DNA of 64,000 bases, taken from contig OZ242006.1 in the NCBI GenBank assembly GCA_965204705.1, forward strand, positions 992,001 through 1,056,000, written 5' to 3'. Source of the DNA: Bin5 sp965204705 (GTDB lineage: Bacteria; Chloroflexota; Anaerolineae; Caldilineales; Caldilineaceae). The notes below the pieces were generated by a model that saw only the letters and a list, made by a program, of their open reading frames with translations, made no database searches and had not been told where the DNA came from. Made by a program: the position numbers and the translations under genes. This document shows, piece by piece, positions 1 through 8,720 of the stretch (the stretch's first letter is position 1; each line of letters opens with the position of its first letter).

Positions 1-1
1 G

Positions 2-814
2 TACCGCAATCAGGACCCCGAAGCCCTCGTGCGCGGCTACGTCGCCATCTACGGCGTAGGCACCGCCTCGCCCGAACTCCTGCAAGCCGCCCACGCCTGC
101 GCTCGCGACAACAACGTGCGCCTCCAACTGCACGCCAGCTACGCGCCCGGCGAGGGCGAAATCTACCGCGCCATCAATGGCATCAGCCAGTATGTCCACC
201 TTCACGAATTGGGCGTCCTCGACGAGAATACCGTCGTCGTCCATGCCAACCTCCTGGACGATGACGAGGAGGCCGCCGTTGAACAATCCGGCTGCCAGTT
301 AGTCTGGTGCCCCATCACCTTCTTTTCGCTCGGAATCGTGCGCAGCGCCAGCTTCAAAATGGCGCAGCGCTACCGCCGCGGCGTCCGCGTCTCGCTGGGC
401 GTAGACGGCGCCTTCGACTGTACGCCGGCCGAACTCATGCTTGCCGCCCATCTCGCCGCACGCGCCGGCGACGATCCCCTGCACCCCAGCGCCCTGCTCG
501 AAATGCAGACCGTCAACGGCGCCGCCGCGGCCGGCCTCCAGTCCGAACTTGGCAGCCTCGAACCGGGCAAGCGCGCCGACATCGTCATGCGTTCCCCACG
601 CGCCGCCGGTTCCTACCCCGCCAACAACCCCGTCCATCTGCTGGCGCTGACGTTAGGGGCCGGCAGTGTGGACACCGTCCTGGTCAATGGCGAGGCCGTC
701 CTGCGCAACGGCCGCTCCACCCGCGTCGATGAACTGGAGATCAGCCATGCCGTCACCGCGTCGGTCGCCGGCCGGGCTCGACGTCTAGGGATCAATACGG
801 GGCCCGGACCGTAG
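2..814 (+). CDS. Amidohydrolase family protein, C-terminal part (5' end outside window)
   Basis: The reading frame is open from base 2, so the gene starts upstream of the window. A GTG at 29 is internal. The visible 270 residues look like the C-terminal two thirds of an ATZ/TRZ-type metal-dependent deaminase/hydrolase (cytosine deaminase, S-adenosylhomocysteine deaminase group). Metal-site remnants are visible: a His in LHAS, a His in VVHAN and an Asp in LGVDG. The end has the family hallmark GSLEPGKRADIV followed by a short beta-sandwich tail. The N-terminal HxH is off the window, so the substrate cannot be named. It stands alone on the plus strand, followed by a 353-bp gap. Confidence 0.85.
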   Translation, partial: YRNQDPEALVRGYVAIYGVGTASPELLQAAHACARDNNVRLQLHASYAPGEGEIYRAINGISQYVHLHELGVLDENTVVVHANLLDDDEEAAVEQSGCQLVWCPITFFSLGIVRSASFKMAQRYRRGVRVSLGVDGAFDCTPAELMLAAHLAARAGDDPLHPSALLEMQTVNGAAAAGLQSELGSLEPGKRADIVMRSPRAAGSYPANNPVHLLALTLGAGSVDTVLVNGEAVLRNGRSTRVDELEISHAVTASVAGRARRLGINTGPGP

Positions 815-1085
815 GTCGTCCTAGTATAGAGAGGAGCGGCGAACTTTCAGTGGAACGAGAACGCTCGATATCGGCTATCGGCGCATCGCAGAAGCGCGAC
901 GTTTCGTCTGAAACAAGAACAGTAGGAAGATGGCACTAGCCAGGATTCCTGGCGAAATTATCTGCATCGTGAATCATCTATTTTGCCGAGGGGTCGGCCA
1001 GTATGATGCCGTCTATTTCCAACCTCCCTCTTGGCCTGCACGCTCTTCTGCAGAAATATAAGGCGTGATCACAAAGAAGATTCAT
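815..1085. other. Intergenic stretch, nothing recognised
   Basis: No convincing gene, RNA or repeat was seen between the amidohydrolase stop and the promoter-like region of the Uma2 gene. Confidence 0.5.
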
Positions 1086-1120
1086 TTGACAAAGATCGCC
1101 AAGTACGAGAACATGTGTTC
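1086..1120 (+). promoter_or_regulatory. TTGACA -35 plus LexA/SOS-like operator upstream of Uma2
   Basis: TTGACA lies at 1086-1091 and the dyad GAACATGTGTTC at 1109-1120, which fits the Gram-positive/Chloroflexi SOS box form GAAC-RNRY-GTTC. The same pair, with the same 23-base start-to-start distance, lies upstream of the Uma2 gene at 8113 and of its broken copy. The dyad falls where the -10 would be, so a bound repressor would block the promoter. LexA control is an inference from the motif. Confidence 0.5.
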
Positions 1121-1167
1121 AGTCTAAAGTATGTGCCGGTCAATGCTAGTATGACTGGAGGACAAAT

Positions 1168-1749
1168 ATGATCAGAACGACCTTGGGTCGCAAAAGCGAT
1201 CCAGTGACAACCAAACTTACTTACGAGGATTACCTGAAAACCCCGGACGATGAACGCCTTGAACTCCTGGACGGAGTGCTTACTATGCCCCCTGCCCCGA
1301 ACACCGCTCATCAATCAGTTCAGACTGAGTTGGGATGGCGGTTAGCTCAATTCGTAAGGGAGGGACTTTTGGGGCATGTCTTCTTCGCGCCTACCGACGT
1401 TGTACTTTCCGATACCGATGTCGTCCAACCCGACCTGCTTTTCATTTCCAGAGAGCGGTCCGGCATTATCACCCCCGCCAACATCCAAGGCGCGCCAGAC
1501 CTGATCATCGAAATTCGCTCCGACTCCACCGCCGAACGCGACGAAAAGGTTAAGCGCCGGTTGTATGCGGAATGCGGTGTGAAGGAATACTGGCTTGTGG
1601 TTCCCGAAGCAGCGACCACAACAGTCCTGCTACTGGAGAAGGACAGCTACCAGCAAGTTGGCTTCTACCGCCAAGGTCAGGACCTGACTTCGCCAACGCT
1701 GCCAGGGTTCACTGTCAACTTGAATGAGATATTTCGGGCCAGCCTCTAA
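1168..1749 (+). CDS. Uma2 family (DUF820) PD-(D/E)XK nuclease-like protein
   Basis: 193 residues, full length for the family. After LTYEDYL and ELLDG near residues 17-36 come the conserved QPDLLF (Asp89) and APDLIIEI (Asp111, Glu115), then KRRLYAECGVKEYWLV with the lysine and Tyr-Trp pair typical of Uma2. These residues make up the PD-(D/E)XK-like core of a family predicted to cut DNA but whose role is unknown. Two usual positions differ from the paralogue at 8113: EIRS for EISS and VVPE for VDPE. The start ATG at 1168 follows GGAGG (about 1158-1163). It is monocistronic, behind a TTGACA/GAAC-N4-GTTC region. Confidence 0.85.
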   Translation: MIRTTLGRKSDPVTTKLTYEDYLKTPDDERLELLDGVLTMPPAPNTAHQSVQTELGWRLAQFVREGLLGHVFFAPTDVVLSDTDVVQPDLLFISRERSGIITPANIQGAPDLIIEIRSDSTAERDEKVKRRLYAECGVKEYWLVVPEAATTTVLLLEKDSYQQVGFYRQGQDLTSPTLPGFTVNLNEIFRASL

Positions 1750-2144
1750 GCATGTGTTATCCAGGAGCGTTCAGATGTCGGGCTCCTCGAAAGCTGAGTG
1801 CACAGGTGTCAAGCAATTGTGGTACCGTTCCCAAACTGAGTTGGATCGACTGACGACCAGTGCCGGAATCGGTCGTTTTCCAATATAAGGTTGCAGTCAG
1901 TTTGTCCGATCCCATGGAAGTTCTTGAAGCCCGTTTCTGGTCAAAATCTTGCCAAACAACGCGGGACAGACTCTGGATTCTCGGCACGCATCCCTATTTG
2001 TCTTACCTAGGCAATCCGCTCTTTCATCCCGCGTAATCAGGATAGTCCGAACAGGCATAAACCGACCGCCTGCGATCCTGAAAATCCTCCACAATCCTGC
2101 AAGTCCTGCTTCCGACAACGTCAACCCCAGTAATTCCACACCTG
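1750..2144. other. Intergenic stretch with a decayed AATCCTG repeat
   Basis: No gene is supported here. At 2074-2120 there is a run of ATCCTG/AATCCT words (tcctgaaaatcctcc, then aatcctgcaagtcctg) that recurs as a 53-bp tandem repeat near 30891-31060. The rest is unremarkable. Confidence 0.45.
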
Positions 2145-2173
2145 TTGACCACACCATCCCGCTGTGCTAGAAT
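2145..2173 (+). promoter_or_regulatory. Sigma-70-type promoter for the first sugar importer
   Basis: TTGACC (2145-2150), a 17-base spacer and TAGAAT (2168-2173) form a near-consensus promoter about 150 bases before the binding-protein start codon. No other -35/-10 pair in this gap is as good. Confidence 0.55.
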
Positions 2174-2325
2174 CCTCCCGCCGACCACTCGTCCATCTAT
2201 CATCGTTTAACAACCAATCTCTCAATCGTCCTCATCATCTCTACCTGTCCCCCGTGCCGACCATATAACGAACGAAGTTCCACAAAGCAGCCCATTTTCT
2301 AATCTCAAAAAGGGGAGGAAAAGAA

Positions 2326-3642
2326 ATGAAGTCGCACAACTCGAGTCGACGTGAGTTCCTTAAGATTACCGGTCTCACCGGCCTCGGAATGGCAATGGCC
2401 GCCTGCGTTCCCGCACAGCCCGGCATGGAAGGCGAAGCCGCCGCCGAAGAACCGGTCGAGCTCTCACTCTGGGGCTGGTGGGACATCCGCATGGATCTCT
2501 ACCGCAGCGTAGCCGACCAATTCGCAGAACAAAACGACCGCATCACTGTTGATGTCCAGTCCATCGCCGGCGGCTATGTCGAGAAGCTTTACTCCGCCCT
2601 CGCAGCCGGCACAGGGCCGAACATGATAAAAATGCGCTCCCTTGCCTTCATGCACCAGATGCGCGAAGAAAATCTCGTGCTGGAGTTCCCCGAGGACATC
2701 TTCCCGCCCAGCTGGTTCGAAGAGGCCTACCCTCTCTTTGACATCAAGACCAATGGGCGCTACGTCCTTCCCACCGGCACCACCTGTACACTCATGATGT
2801 ACAACAAGCAGATGTTTGAAGAAGCCGGTCTCGATCCTGAGTCGCCCCCCAAGACTTGGGACGACCTGATCACCGCAGCCAAGGCGGTCACCCAGAAGGA
2901 CGGTACCGGCGCCATTTCCCGCGCCGGCTTCGCCGTCACCGACGAATGGCCCGTCCTGAGCCAGATCTATCAGCTGGGCGGCAACGTCATCCAGAACAAT
3001 GGCGATGAACAGATCTCCCTCATGACCAGCCCCGAAGTCCATGAGGCATTCACCCACATCGCCAACCTCGCCCTGGTCCACGAAGTCTGGGACCCCGGTT
3101 TCCCCAACTTCGACTCCATCGGCAACGGCCTCGCCGCCATGACCGAGGAACAGACCTGGGTGATCGGTGAGTACACCAATACCTATCCCGATATGTACCC
3201 CCACATCGGCTACACGCACCCGCCAACGCCAACCGGCGAAGCCGACCCGCTCTATGGCTACAAAGACACAGTAACCTCAATCTCTGCCGTGACCGGCCAC
3301 CCCGAAAACGATGGCGATACGTGGGAGTTCATGGAATATCTCTACAAGGACGGCGGCAAAGATGCCTACTGGGCCCTGTGCGAACTGATCTCGCTCGTGC
3401 CCGAGCGCGCAGACCTCATGACCGACCCCAGGCTGCTGGAAACGCCCGGTCTTAGAGAGGCCTCTGAAGTCAATCCCTTTGAACGCAACTACGCCGCCGT
3501 GCCCGAGCGCGCCGGCGCCGTCCAAAACGACGTCCTGCACCTGATCGTCAGAGAGGGACGCCCCGTGGCCGAGGCCCTGGAGTACGGCGACGCCGAGATC
3601 CAGAAGATCATCGACGAGGGCTTGGCCAAGTACTGGGTCTAG
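2326..3642 (+). CDS. Sugar ABC transporter substrate-binding lipoprotein (CUT1)
   Basis: 438 residues, the usual length for a family 1 extracellular solute-binding protein. The N-terminus has a twin-arginine signal (SSRREFLK, Arg8-Arg9) and a lipobox AMAAC with Cys27, then an acidic linker, so it is predicted to be exported folded and lipid-anchored. The mature part begins VELSLWGWWD, typical for these binding proteins. GGGGAGG just before the ATG sets the start. It is followed by two CUT1 permeases at 3905 and 4882, with a long hairpin in the gap. A close paralogue lies at 6299. The sugar is unknown. No ATPase gene is adjacent. Confidence 0.93.
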   Translation: MKSHNSSRREFLKITGLTGLGMAMAACVPAQPGMEGEAAAEEPVELSLWGWWDIRMDLYRSVADQFAEQNDRITVDVQSIAGGYVEKLYSALAAGTGPNMIKMRSLAFMHQMREENLVLEFPEDIFPPSWFEEAYPLFDIKTNGRYVLPTGTTCTLMMYNKQMFEEAGLDPESPPKTWDDLITAAKAVTQKDGTGAISRAGFAVTDEWPVLSQIYQLGGNVIQNNGDEQISLMTSPEVHEAFTHIANLALVHEVWDPGFPNFDSIGNGLAAMTEEQTWVIGEYTNTYPDMYPHIGYTHPPTPTGEADPLYGYKDTVTSISAVTGHPENDGDTWEFMEYLYKDGGKDAYWALCELISLVPERADLMTDPRLLETPGLREASEVNPFERNYAAVPERAGAVQNDVLHLIVREGRPVAEALEYGDAEIQKIIDEGLAKYWV

Positions 3643-3686
3643 ACCGGAAAGTTGGCATGCAGCGCCAGCTAACCATCGAATGTGAA

Positions 3687-3715
3687 ACTCCCACGCCTGC
3701 ATCAGGCGTGGGAGT
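3687..3715 (+). terminator. Strong intercistronic hairpin after the binding-protein gene
   Basis: A perfect 13-bp stem (ACTCCCACGCCTG against CAGGCGTGGGAGT) closes a 3-base loop. No T-run follows, so it is more likely a partial terminator or an mRNA-protecting 3' hairpin than a full stop of transcription. Confidence 0.65.
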
Positions 3716-3904
3716 CTCCATATCCGATACACATCTGGTTCGCTAACCTGTACTGCCTCACGGTGAGGGTCGGCCAGACGACCACAAATAGACCAGCGAT
3801 CCGCGTCGGTCTATATGCCAGTTGACTGGATCGCCATCGGGTCTGCCGACAGGTGCCCGCTTTCAAACCTGCTCTGCCGCAAACGCCCCGTGGGAGGCGA
3901 TGTG

Positions 3905-4822
3905 ATGATTCAAACTATCGCACAGAAATTCACAGGCCGACGGTCCACGCTGCGCGCCGCCGAGCACCGTTTCATCATCATCGCCCTCGTGCCCACCATC
4001 ATCTTCTACGCGATCGTCAAGTTCTACCCCATCTTCTTCTCCTTCTTCATCAGCATGCACGAATGGAGCCTCTTCGGAAACGTCTCCCCCTTTGTCGGTT
4101 TCGACAACTACGCCCTCCTGGCCAAGGATTCGCTCTTCTACAAAGTCATGTGGAACACCATGTACCGCACCTTCGCCGGCACCTTTCTCGGCGCATTCTT
4201 TTCCCTCATCGTCGCCCTCATCCTCAATCCCATCAAGCGCGGCAGCATCCTCCTGCGTCTGATCTACTTCCTGCCCGTAATGACCTCCGTCATCGCCAGC
4301 GCCACCATCTGGAAATGGATGCTGCAGACCCGTTTCGGCCTCCTCAATCAACTCCTCAGTTTCGTGGGCATCCAACCGGTCGCCTGGCTGCAGTCCACCA
4401 CCTGGGCCATGCCCAGCATCATCGTCATGGGTATCTGGGGTGGGATCGGCTTCACCGTCATCATCTATCTCGCCGGACTGAAAGGTATCCCCAGAGACTA
4501 CTACGAAGCCGCCGAAATCGACGGCGCCAGCAGCATCCAACTGGCCCTCAAGATCACGCTGCCCCTGCTCAAACCGGTCGTCTCCTTCGTTCTCATTACC
4601 GGCGTCATCGGCGGCTTCAGCGGCGGCTTCCAGGCCATCTACATGACGACCCGCGGCGGCCCCCTCGACTCCACCAGGGTGCTGGCGCTTCACATCTACG
4701 ACTACGCCTTCGATCGCATGTTCATGGGCCAGGCCTCCAGCATGTCCTTCGTCCTTTTCGCTATCGTTCTCATCCTTACTCTCGTCCAGTTCAAACTGCA
4801 ACGGGTCGACTGGGAACTATGA
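3905..4822 (+). CDS. Sugar ABC transporter permease (MalF/UgpA type)
   Basis: 305 residues from ATG 3905; GGGAGG at 3892-3897 gives normal spacing to it or to the GTG at 3902, while the upstream in-frame ATG at 3815 lacks such a site. Six hydrophobic segments are visible, starting with FIIIALVPTIIFYAIVKFYPIFFSFFI. The cytoplasmic EAA loop that docks the ATPase is YYEAAEIDGASSIQLALKITLPLL. It should pair with the permease at 4882 to form the membrane channel for the binding protein at 2326. Confidence 0.93.
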   Translation: MIQTIAQKFTGRRSTLRAAEHRFIIIALVPTIIFYAIVKFYPIFFSFFISMHEWSLFGNVSPFVGFDNYALLAKDSLFYKVMWNTMYRTFAGTFLGAFFSLIVALILNPIKRGSILLRLIYFLPVMTSVIASATIWKWMLQTRFGLLNQLLSFVGIQPVAWLQSTTWAMPSIIVMGIWGGIGFTVIIYLAGLKGIPRDYYEAAEIDGASSIQLALKITLPLLKPVVSFVLITGVIGGFSGGFQAIYMTTRGGPLDSTRVLALHIYDYAFDRMFMGQASSMSFVLFAIVLILTLVQFKLQRVDWEL

Positions 4823-4881
4823 CTTTTTTCACGCCCAACACAACCGGGCATCTTTCTTTTCCTGGTTTTTTGGAGTAATGC

Positions 4882-5778
4882 ATGGCTAACCAAGACTTTG
4901 TTGGTATACCTAGCCAGGTCGATACGCGGGCTCTGAACCGCGGCGCATCCGATTTCCAGCGCCTGCGCCGGAGCCTGTTGTTCAACTATCTCATCCTCGG
5001 CGCCGGCGCCATCCTGATGGTCGTGCCCTTCATCTGGATGATCAGCACCTCCTTCAAACCGCAGGCCGAAACCGTCTCCTTTCCGCCCCGCCTCTTCCCC
5101 ATCAACCCCACAATTTCGAACTACATAGATGTCTTCGACCGCGCCAACATGGGCCGGCTCTATTGGAATACCATCTTCATCAGCGTCATAAAAACCGTCT
5201 TCAACATCTACACCAGTGCGCTTCTCGGCTACATCTTCGGCAAATTCGTCTTCCGCGGCCGCGACATCATCTTCTACATCCTGCTCAGCACCTGGATCAT
5301 CCCCTTCGAGGTCTACCTGATCCCCCTCTACCTCATGATCGTCCAGGTCGGCTGGGCCGATACCTATACCGCCCTGATCGTCCCCGAAATCTTCACCATC
5401 TACGCCATGTTCATGTTCCGCCAGTTCATGTACACCATCCCCACTGAACTGATCGACGCCGCCCGCATCGACGGCGCCGGCGAGTGGTACATCTTCCACC
5501 GCATCATCATCCCGCTCTCCAGGGCGGCCCTCTTCACCCTCATCGCCTTCTACTTCATGTGGAACTGGAACGACTTCCTTTGGCCCCTCGTCGTCATCTC
5601 CTCCCACGACAAATACGTCATCACCGTCGGCCTCGCAACCTTCGTCGGCGAATTCTGGAACCAGTACGGCGTCATCATGGCCGGCGCCAGCCTCGCCATC
5701 ATCCCCATCCTCGCCCTCTTCATCGCCGTCCAGCGCTTCATCATCGAAGGCGTAGTCCTCACCGGCCTCAAAGGCTGA
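4882..5778 (+). CDS. Sugar ABC transporter permease (MalG/UgpE type)
   Basis: 298 residues with an N-terminal transmembrane segment around LILGAGAILMVVPFIWMISTSFK, the classic MalG-like WMxSTSFK end, and an EAA loop (IDAARIDGAGEWYIFHRIIIPL). It ends in the family tail IIEGVVLTGLKG. It lies 59 bases after the first permease and completes the inner-membrane pair. No ATP-binding subunit follows, so a shared MalK-like ATPase such as that at 39542 is needed. Confidence 0.93.
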   Translation: MANQDFVGIPSQVDTRALNRGASDFQRLRRSLLFNYLILGAGAILMVVPFIWMISTSFKPQAETVSFPPRLFPINPTISNYIDVFDRANMGRLYWNTIFISVIKTVFNIYTSALLGYIFGKFVFRGRDIIFYILLSTWIIPFEVYLIPLYLMIVQVGWADTYTALIVPEIFTIYAMFMFRQFMYTIPTELIDAARIDGAGEWYIFHRIIIPLSRAALFTLIAFYFMWNWNDFLWPLVVISSHDKYVITVGLATFVGEFWNQYGVIMAGASLAIIPILALFIAVQRFIIEGVVLTGLKG

Positions 5779-5790
5779 ACCCCCTACTTT

Positions 5791-5884
5791 CTGACCACTA
5801 ACCACTGACCACCGACCACTGCAGTTATGCGGTCGGGCCTTCGGCCCTCCCTTGTGCGGGGGGATTCCCCCCGCAACGCCCCCC
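5791..5884 (+). repeat. REP-like modular hairpin repeat, copy 1
   Basis: Starts with degenerate TGACCACTAAC/TGACCACTGA words, then CTGCAGTT, a GGGCC-TTC-GGCCC hairpin, CCCTTGTGC, a second hairpin GCGGGGGG-ATT-CCCCCCGC, and GCAACGCCCCCC. It follows the permease stop directly. The same module occurs near 21.4, 30.7 and 61.8 kb. Confidence 0.8.
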
Positions 5885-6298
5885 ATCAAACTCGCGCCGC
5901 AGCCAGTGTGAGGGCAATATGAAGTTGGCGCCCCGCGGCGGCCCCCGTTTCCCCCATCCCGCGTCTTTGCCGGTTCCGAGCGTGGGCCAGCGCAGGCGAG
6001 GCAACGCCCAAACAGGCCCCACGCTCACCGCCATAGCCATCAAGAGTCCGCTACAGAAATCCTGATTTTCCATTCCGAATCCAGGCAGACCGCACACCAC
6101 AAACACACAGAATATGGATTGCAGCTAAAATGGAAGTTAATTCGCAGAAACCATCGGCGCGCGTAATATAATCAGGAAGAATAACACTGTTTTCTGTGTC
6201 GAATTGCCTCGGCACAGTCGTTACCGACCCAAAAGGTGTACTCGGCAGTCCTCGAAGGTAGACATTTCTGTGTAACTCAAATCAAGGAGGGGTATAGC
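5885..6298. other. Intergenic stretch with one hairpin and a TATAAT
   Basis: No gene is supported. An imperfect hairpin (GAGCGTGGGCC at 5978-5988 against GGCCCCACGCTC at 6015-6026) is present. TATAAT at 6167-6172 may be the -10 of the next gene, but no good -35 is seen at 16-18 bases. Confidence 0.4.
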
Positions 6299-7618
6299 GT
6301 GAAAATGCAGAACTCTAGTCGGCGTCAGTTTCTGAGAGCAGCCGCCTTCGCCGGCTTCGGGCTGGCCGCGGCCGCCTGCGTTCCCGTGCCGGAAGCCAGT
6401 ACCGAAATCGCCGCAGCCAGCCAAGAACCGGTAGAGCTAACGCTCTGGGGCTGGTGGGACACACGAATGGCGCATTACCGCAGCGTAGCAGACCAATTCG
6501 CCGATCAAAATGGGCGAATTACCGTTGACGTCGACTCCATGGCCGGTGGCGATCCGGAAAAAGTCCTCTCCGCCCTGGCAGCTGGCGCCGGGCCGAACAT
6601 GCTCAAAATGCCTGACCTCTTGACCATGCAACAGATGCGTGAGGAGAACCTCCTGCTCGAGTTTCCGGAGGACATCTTCCCGCTCAGCTGGTTCGAAGAA
6701 GCCTACCCCCTTTTCGACATTGAGACCAACGGGCGCTACGTACTACCCACCGGATCCAACTGCACACTCCTCATGTACAACAAGAGCATGTTCGAGGAAG
6801 TCGGCCTCGATCCTGAGTCTCCCCCCACTACCTGGAGCGACTTCACCACGGCGGCAAAAGCACTTACCCGCAAAAACGGCAGCGGCGCCATCTCTCGCGC
6901 CGGGTTCGCTCTCACCCTTGACTGGCCCGTCCTCAATCAGATCTATCAACTGGGCGGCAACGTAATCCGGAACAGCGGCGATGAACAGATCTCCCTGATG
7001 ACCAGCCCCGAAGTCCATGAGGCCTTTACCTACATCGCCGACCTCGCCCGCACTCACGAAGTCTGGCATCCCAGCCTTCCCGACCACGAAGCCGTCGGCA
7101 AAGGCCGCGCCGCCATGACAGAGGAACAGACTTGGGCGATAAACGAGTTCTCCAAAACCTATCCCGATATGTACCCCAACATCGGCTACTCGCACCCGCC
7201 GACCCCAACCGGTGGCCCCGATCCACTCCTCGGATTCAAGAACATCGTCCCCTCAATCTCAGCCTTAAGCGGCCGCCCCGAAAACGAAGGCGAAACCTGG
7301 CAGTTCATGGAGTACCTGTATAACGACGGCGGCAAGGAGGCCTACTGGGGTTTGTGCCTGCTGAGCGCGCTCGCGCCGGAACGCGCCGACCTCATGTCCG
7401 ATCCCCGGCTGATGGAACTGCCCGGTTTCAGCGTGGCCGCTGAGGTCAATCCCTGGGAACGCAGCTACGGCGCCGTGTCCTATCGCGCCTCCGCCGTCCT
7501 GCACGAGGTACTGCATCTGATTGTCAATGAGGGACAAACCGTGGCCGAGGCCCTCGAATACGGCGAAACCGGGATTCAGATGCTCATCGACGAGGGCCTG
7601 GCCAAGTACTGGGTCTAG
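6299..7618 (+). CDS. Second sugar-binding lipoprotein, paralogue of the one at 2326
   Basis: 439 residues from GTG 6299, chosen because AAGGAGG (6284-6290) sits 8 bases before it; ATG 6305 is the alternative. Tat motif SSRRQFLR and lipobox AAAAC (Cys27) match the first binding protein, and most of the mature sequence is the same (for example the LTLWGWWD start, the LPTGS-CTLLMYNKSMFEE region and the IDEGLAKYWV end). It has no permeases of its own and probably feeds those at 3905/4882 with another or the same ligand. Differences are spread throughout, so the duplication is old. Confidence 0.92.
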   Translation: MKMQNSSRRQFLRAAAFAGFGLAAAACVPVPEASTEIAAASQEPVELTLWGWWDTRMAHYRSVADQFADQNGRITVDVDSMAGGDPEKVLSALAAGAGPNMLKMPDLLTMQQMREENLLLEFPEDIFPLSWFEEAYPLFDIETNGRYVLPTGSNCTLLMYNKSMFEEVGLDPESPPTTWSDFTTAAKALTRKNGSGAISRAGFALTLDWPVLNQIYQLGGNVIRNSGDEQISLMTSPEVHEAFTYIADLARTHEVWHPSLPDHEAVGKGRAAMTEEQTWAINEFSKTYPDMYPNIGYSHPPTPTGGPDPLLGFKNIVPSISALSGRPENEGETWQFMEYLYNDGGKEAYWGLCLLSALAPERADLMSDPRLMELPGFSVAAEVNPWERSYGAVSYRASAVLHEVLHLIVNEGQTVAEALEYGETGIQMLIDEGLAKYWV

Positions 7619-7622
7619 AGCG

Positions 7623-7651
7623 GCCGGCAGCCTTAAAGCGCGACTGCCAGC
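7623..7651 (+). terminator. Weak hairpin after the second binding protein
   Basis: GCCGGCAG (7623-7630) can pair with CTGCCAGC (7644-7651) with one mismatch and a 13-base loop. No T-run follows, so a terminator role is uncertain. Confidence 0.3.
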
Positions 7652-7734
7652 ACTGTGCGATAGGCCTACACCCTCCTGTTAACGAGGCAAGCGGCTACCG
7701 GCATTCCATGAATTTACACGCGCGCGAGGCCCAT

Positions 7735-7769
7735 TTGACAAAGCCTGACAAGTGCGAGAACATGTGTTC
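7735..7769 (+). promoter_or_regulatory. TTGACA plus SOS-like dyad, first tandem copy
   Basis: TTGACA at 7735-7740 and GAACATGTGTTC at 7758-7769, with the same spacing as upstream of the Uma2 gene at 1168. This copy drives the truncated gene. Confidence 0.5.
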
Positions 7770-7816
7770 AACTGGCCGTCTGTTCAGGTCAATGCAGTCT
7801 CGGCGAGAGGGCAACT

Positions 7817-8044
7817 ATGATTAGAACGAAAGCGGTATCACGCGGCAGTCCTGAGACGACCAGGCTCACAGTTGAGGACTACCTGCAGACCTCCGACGAT
7901 GAACGCTACGAACTCTTAGACGGAGCACTGATTACTATGCCGGCCCCGAGCATAGCCCATCAGCACGTTGCCATGAAACTGGGCACGCGGCTACCGGCAT
8001 TCCATGAATTTACACGCGCGCGAGGCCCATTTGACAAAGCCTGA
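7817..8044 (+). pseudogene. Truncated Uma2 copy made by the tandem duplication
   Basis: The first 59 residues are identical to the intact gene at 8113. The frame then runs into repeated upstream DNA and adds a 16-residue non-homologous tail before a stop. It lacks the whole PD-(D/E)XK core, so it cannot be an active nuclease. Start and ribosome-binding region are the same as in the intact copy. Confidence 0.85.
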
Positions 8045-8065
8045 CAAGTGCGAGAACATGTGTTC
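8031..8065 (+). promoter_or_regulatory. TTGACA plus SOS-like dyad of the intact Uma2-ATPase-DUF4276 unit
   Basis: Second tandem copy: TTGACA at 8031-8036 and GAACATGTGTTC at 8054-8065. It lies inside the truncated gene and directly before the intact three-gene unit. Confidence 0.5.
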
Positions 8066-8112
8066 AACTGGCCGTCTGTTCAGGTCAATGCAGTCTCGGC
8101 GAGAGGGCAACT

Positions 8113-8694
8113 ATGATTAGAACGAAAGCGGTATCACGCGGCAGTCCTGAGACGACCAGGCTCACAGTTGAGGACTACCTGCAGACCTCCGACGATGAAC
8201 GCTACGAACTCTTAGACGGAGCACTGATTACTATGCCGGCCCCGAGCATAGCCCATCAGCACGTTGCCATGAAACTGGGCACGCGGCTTGACTCATTTGT
8301 TGAAGAGGCAAATCTTGGAGTCGTATTCTCCGCCCCCACCGATGTAGTTCTTACCCAAACCGACGTAGTCCAACCCGACCTGATGTTCATCTCGTCAGAA
8401 CAGGCCCACATAGTTACGACTGCCAATATCCGGGGCGCGCCTGACCTGATCGTCGAAATCAGCTCCGACTCCACCGCAGAACGCGACGAAACGCTCAAGC
8501 GCCACCTCTACGCAGAATGTGAGGTACAGGAGTACTGGCTGGTCGATCCAGAGACCAGGATCATCACCGTATTGTTGTTGGGAGAGGATGGTGATGCGGA
8601 AACAGCTACGCATACCGAGGGACAGACACTGACTTCTCCCATGCTGGAAGGATTCGCTCCCCATCTAGACGAGATATTTCTCTCCCGGCCCTGA
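8113..8694 (+). CDS. Uma2 family nuclease-like protein, first gene of a three-gene unit
   Basis: 193 residues, with QPDLMF (Asp90 region), APDLIVEISSDST (Asp111, Glu115), KRHLYAECEVQEYWLVDPET and a normal C-terminus. It is closely related to the gene at 1168, including the MIRT start and the upstream region. Only 26 bases separate its stop from the AAA ATPase gene, so the two are probably cotranscribed. The family is a predicted PD-(D/E)XK endonuclease of unknown target. The combination with an OLD-like ATPase and a Toprim-like protein suggests a defence or DNA-damage role; this is inference. Confidence 0.88.
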   Translation: MIRTKAVSRGSPETTRLTVEDYLQTSDDERYELLDGALITMPAPSIAHQHVAMKLGTRLDSFVEEANLGVVFSAPTDVVLTQTDVVQPDLMFISSEQAHIVTTANIRGAPDLIVEISSDSTAERDETLKRHLYAECEVQEYWLVDPETRIITVLLLGEDGDAETATHTEGQTLTSPMLEGFAPHLDEIFLSRP

Positions 8695-8720
8695 ACTGGA
8701 GACGCGGAGGACTATTTCAA

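Larger units (their letters stand above)
7691..8288 (+). repeat. Exact 296-bp tandem duplication
   Basis: The stretch from 7691 is repeated from 7987 without any difference seen, and the unit is bounded by the 6-mer GCGGCT at 7691, 7987 and 8283. It contains the promoter/operator and the first 59 codons of a Uma2 gene. Slippage between two GCGGCT words 296 bases apart explains it. Perfect identity means it is very recent or an assembly artefact. Confidence 0.9.

Noticed and set aside
4702..5889. 395-codon minus-strand frame, and a similar one at 3863-4801
   Set aside because: Asp/Glu/Gly-rich reverse shadows of membrane-protein genes; no start signal or family.
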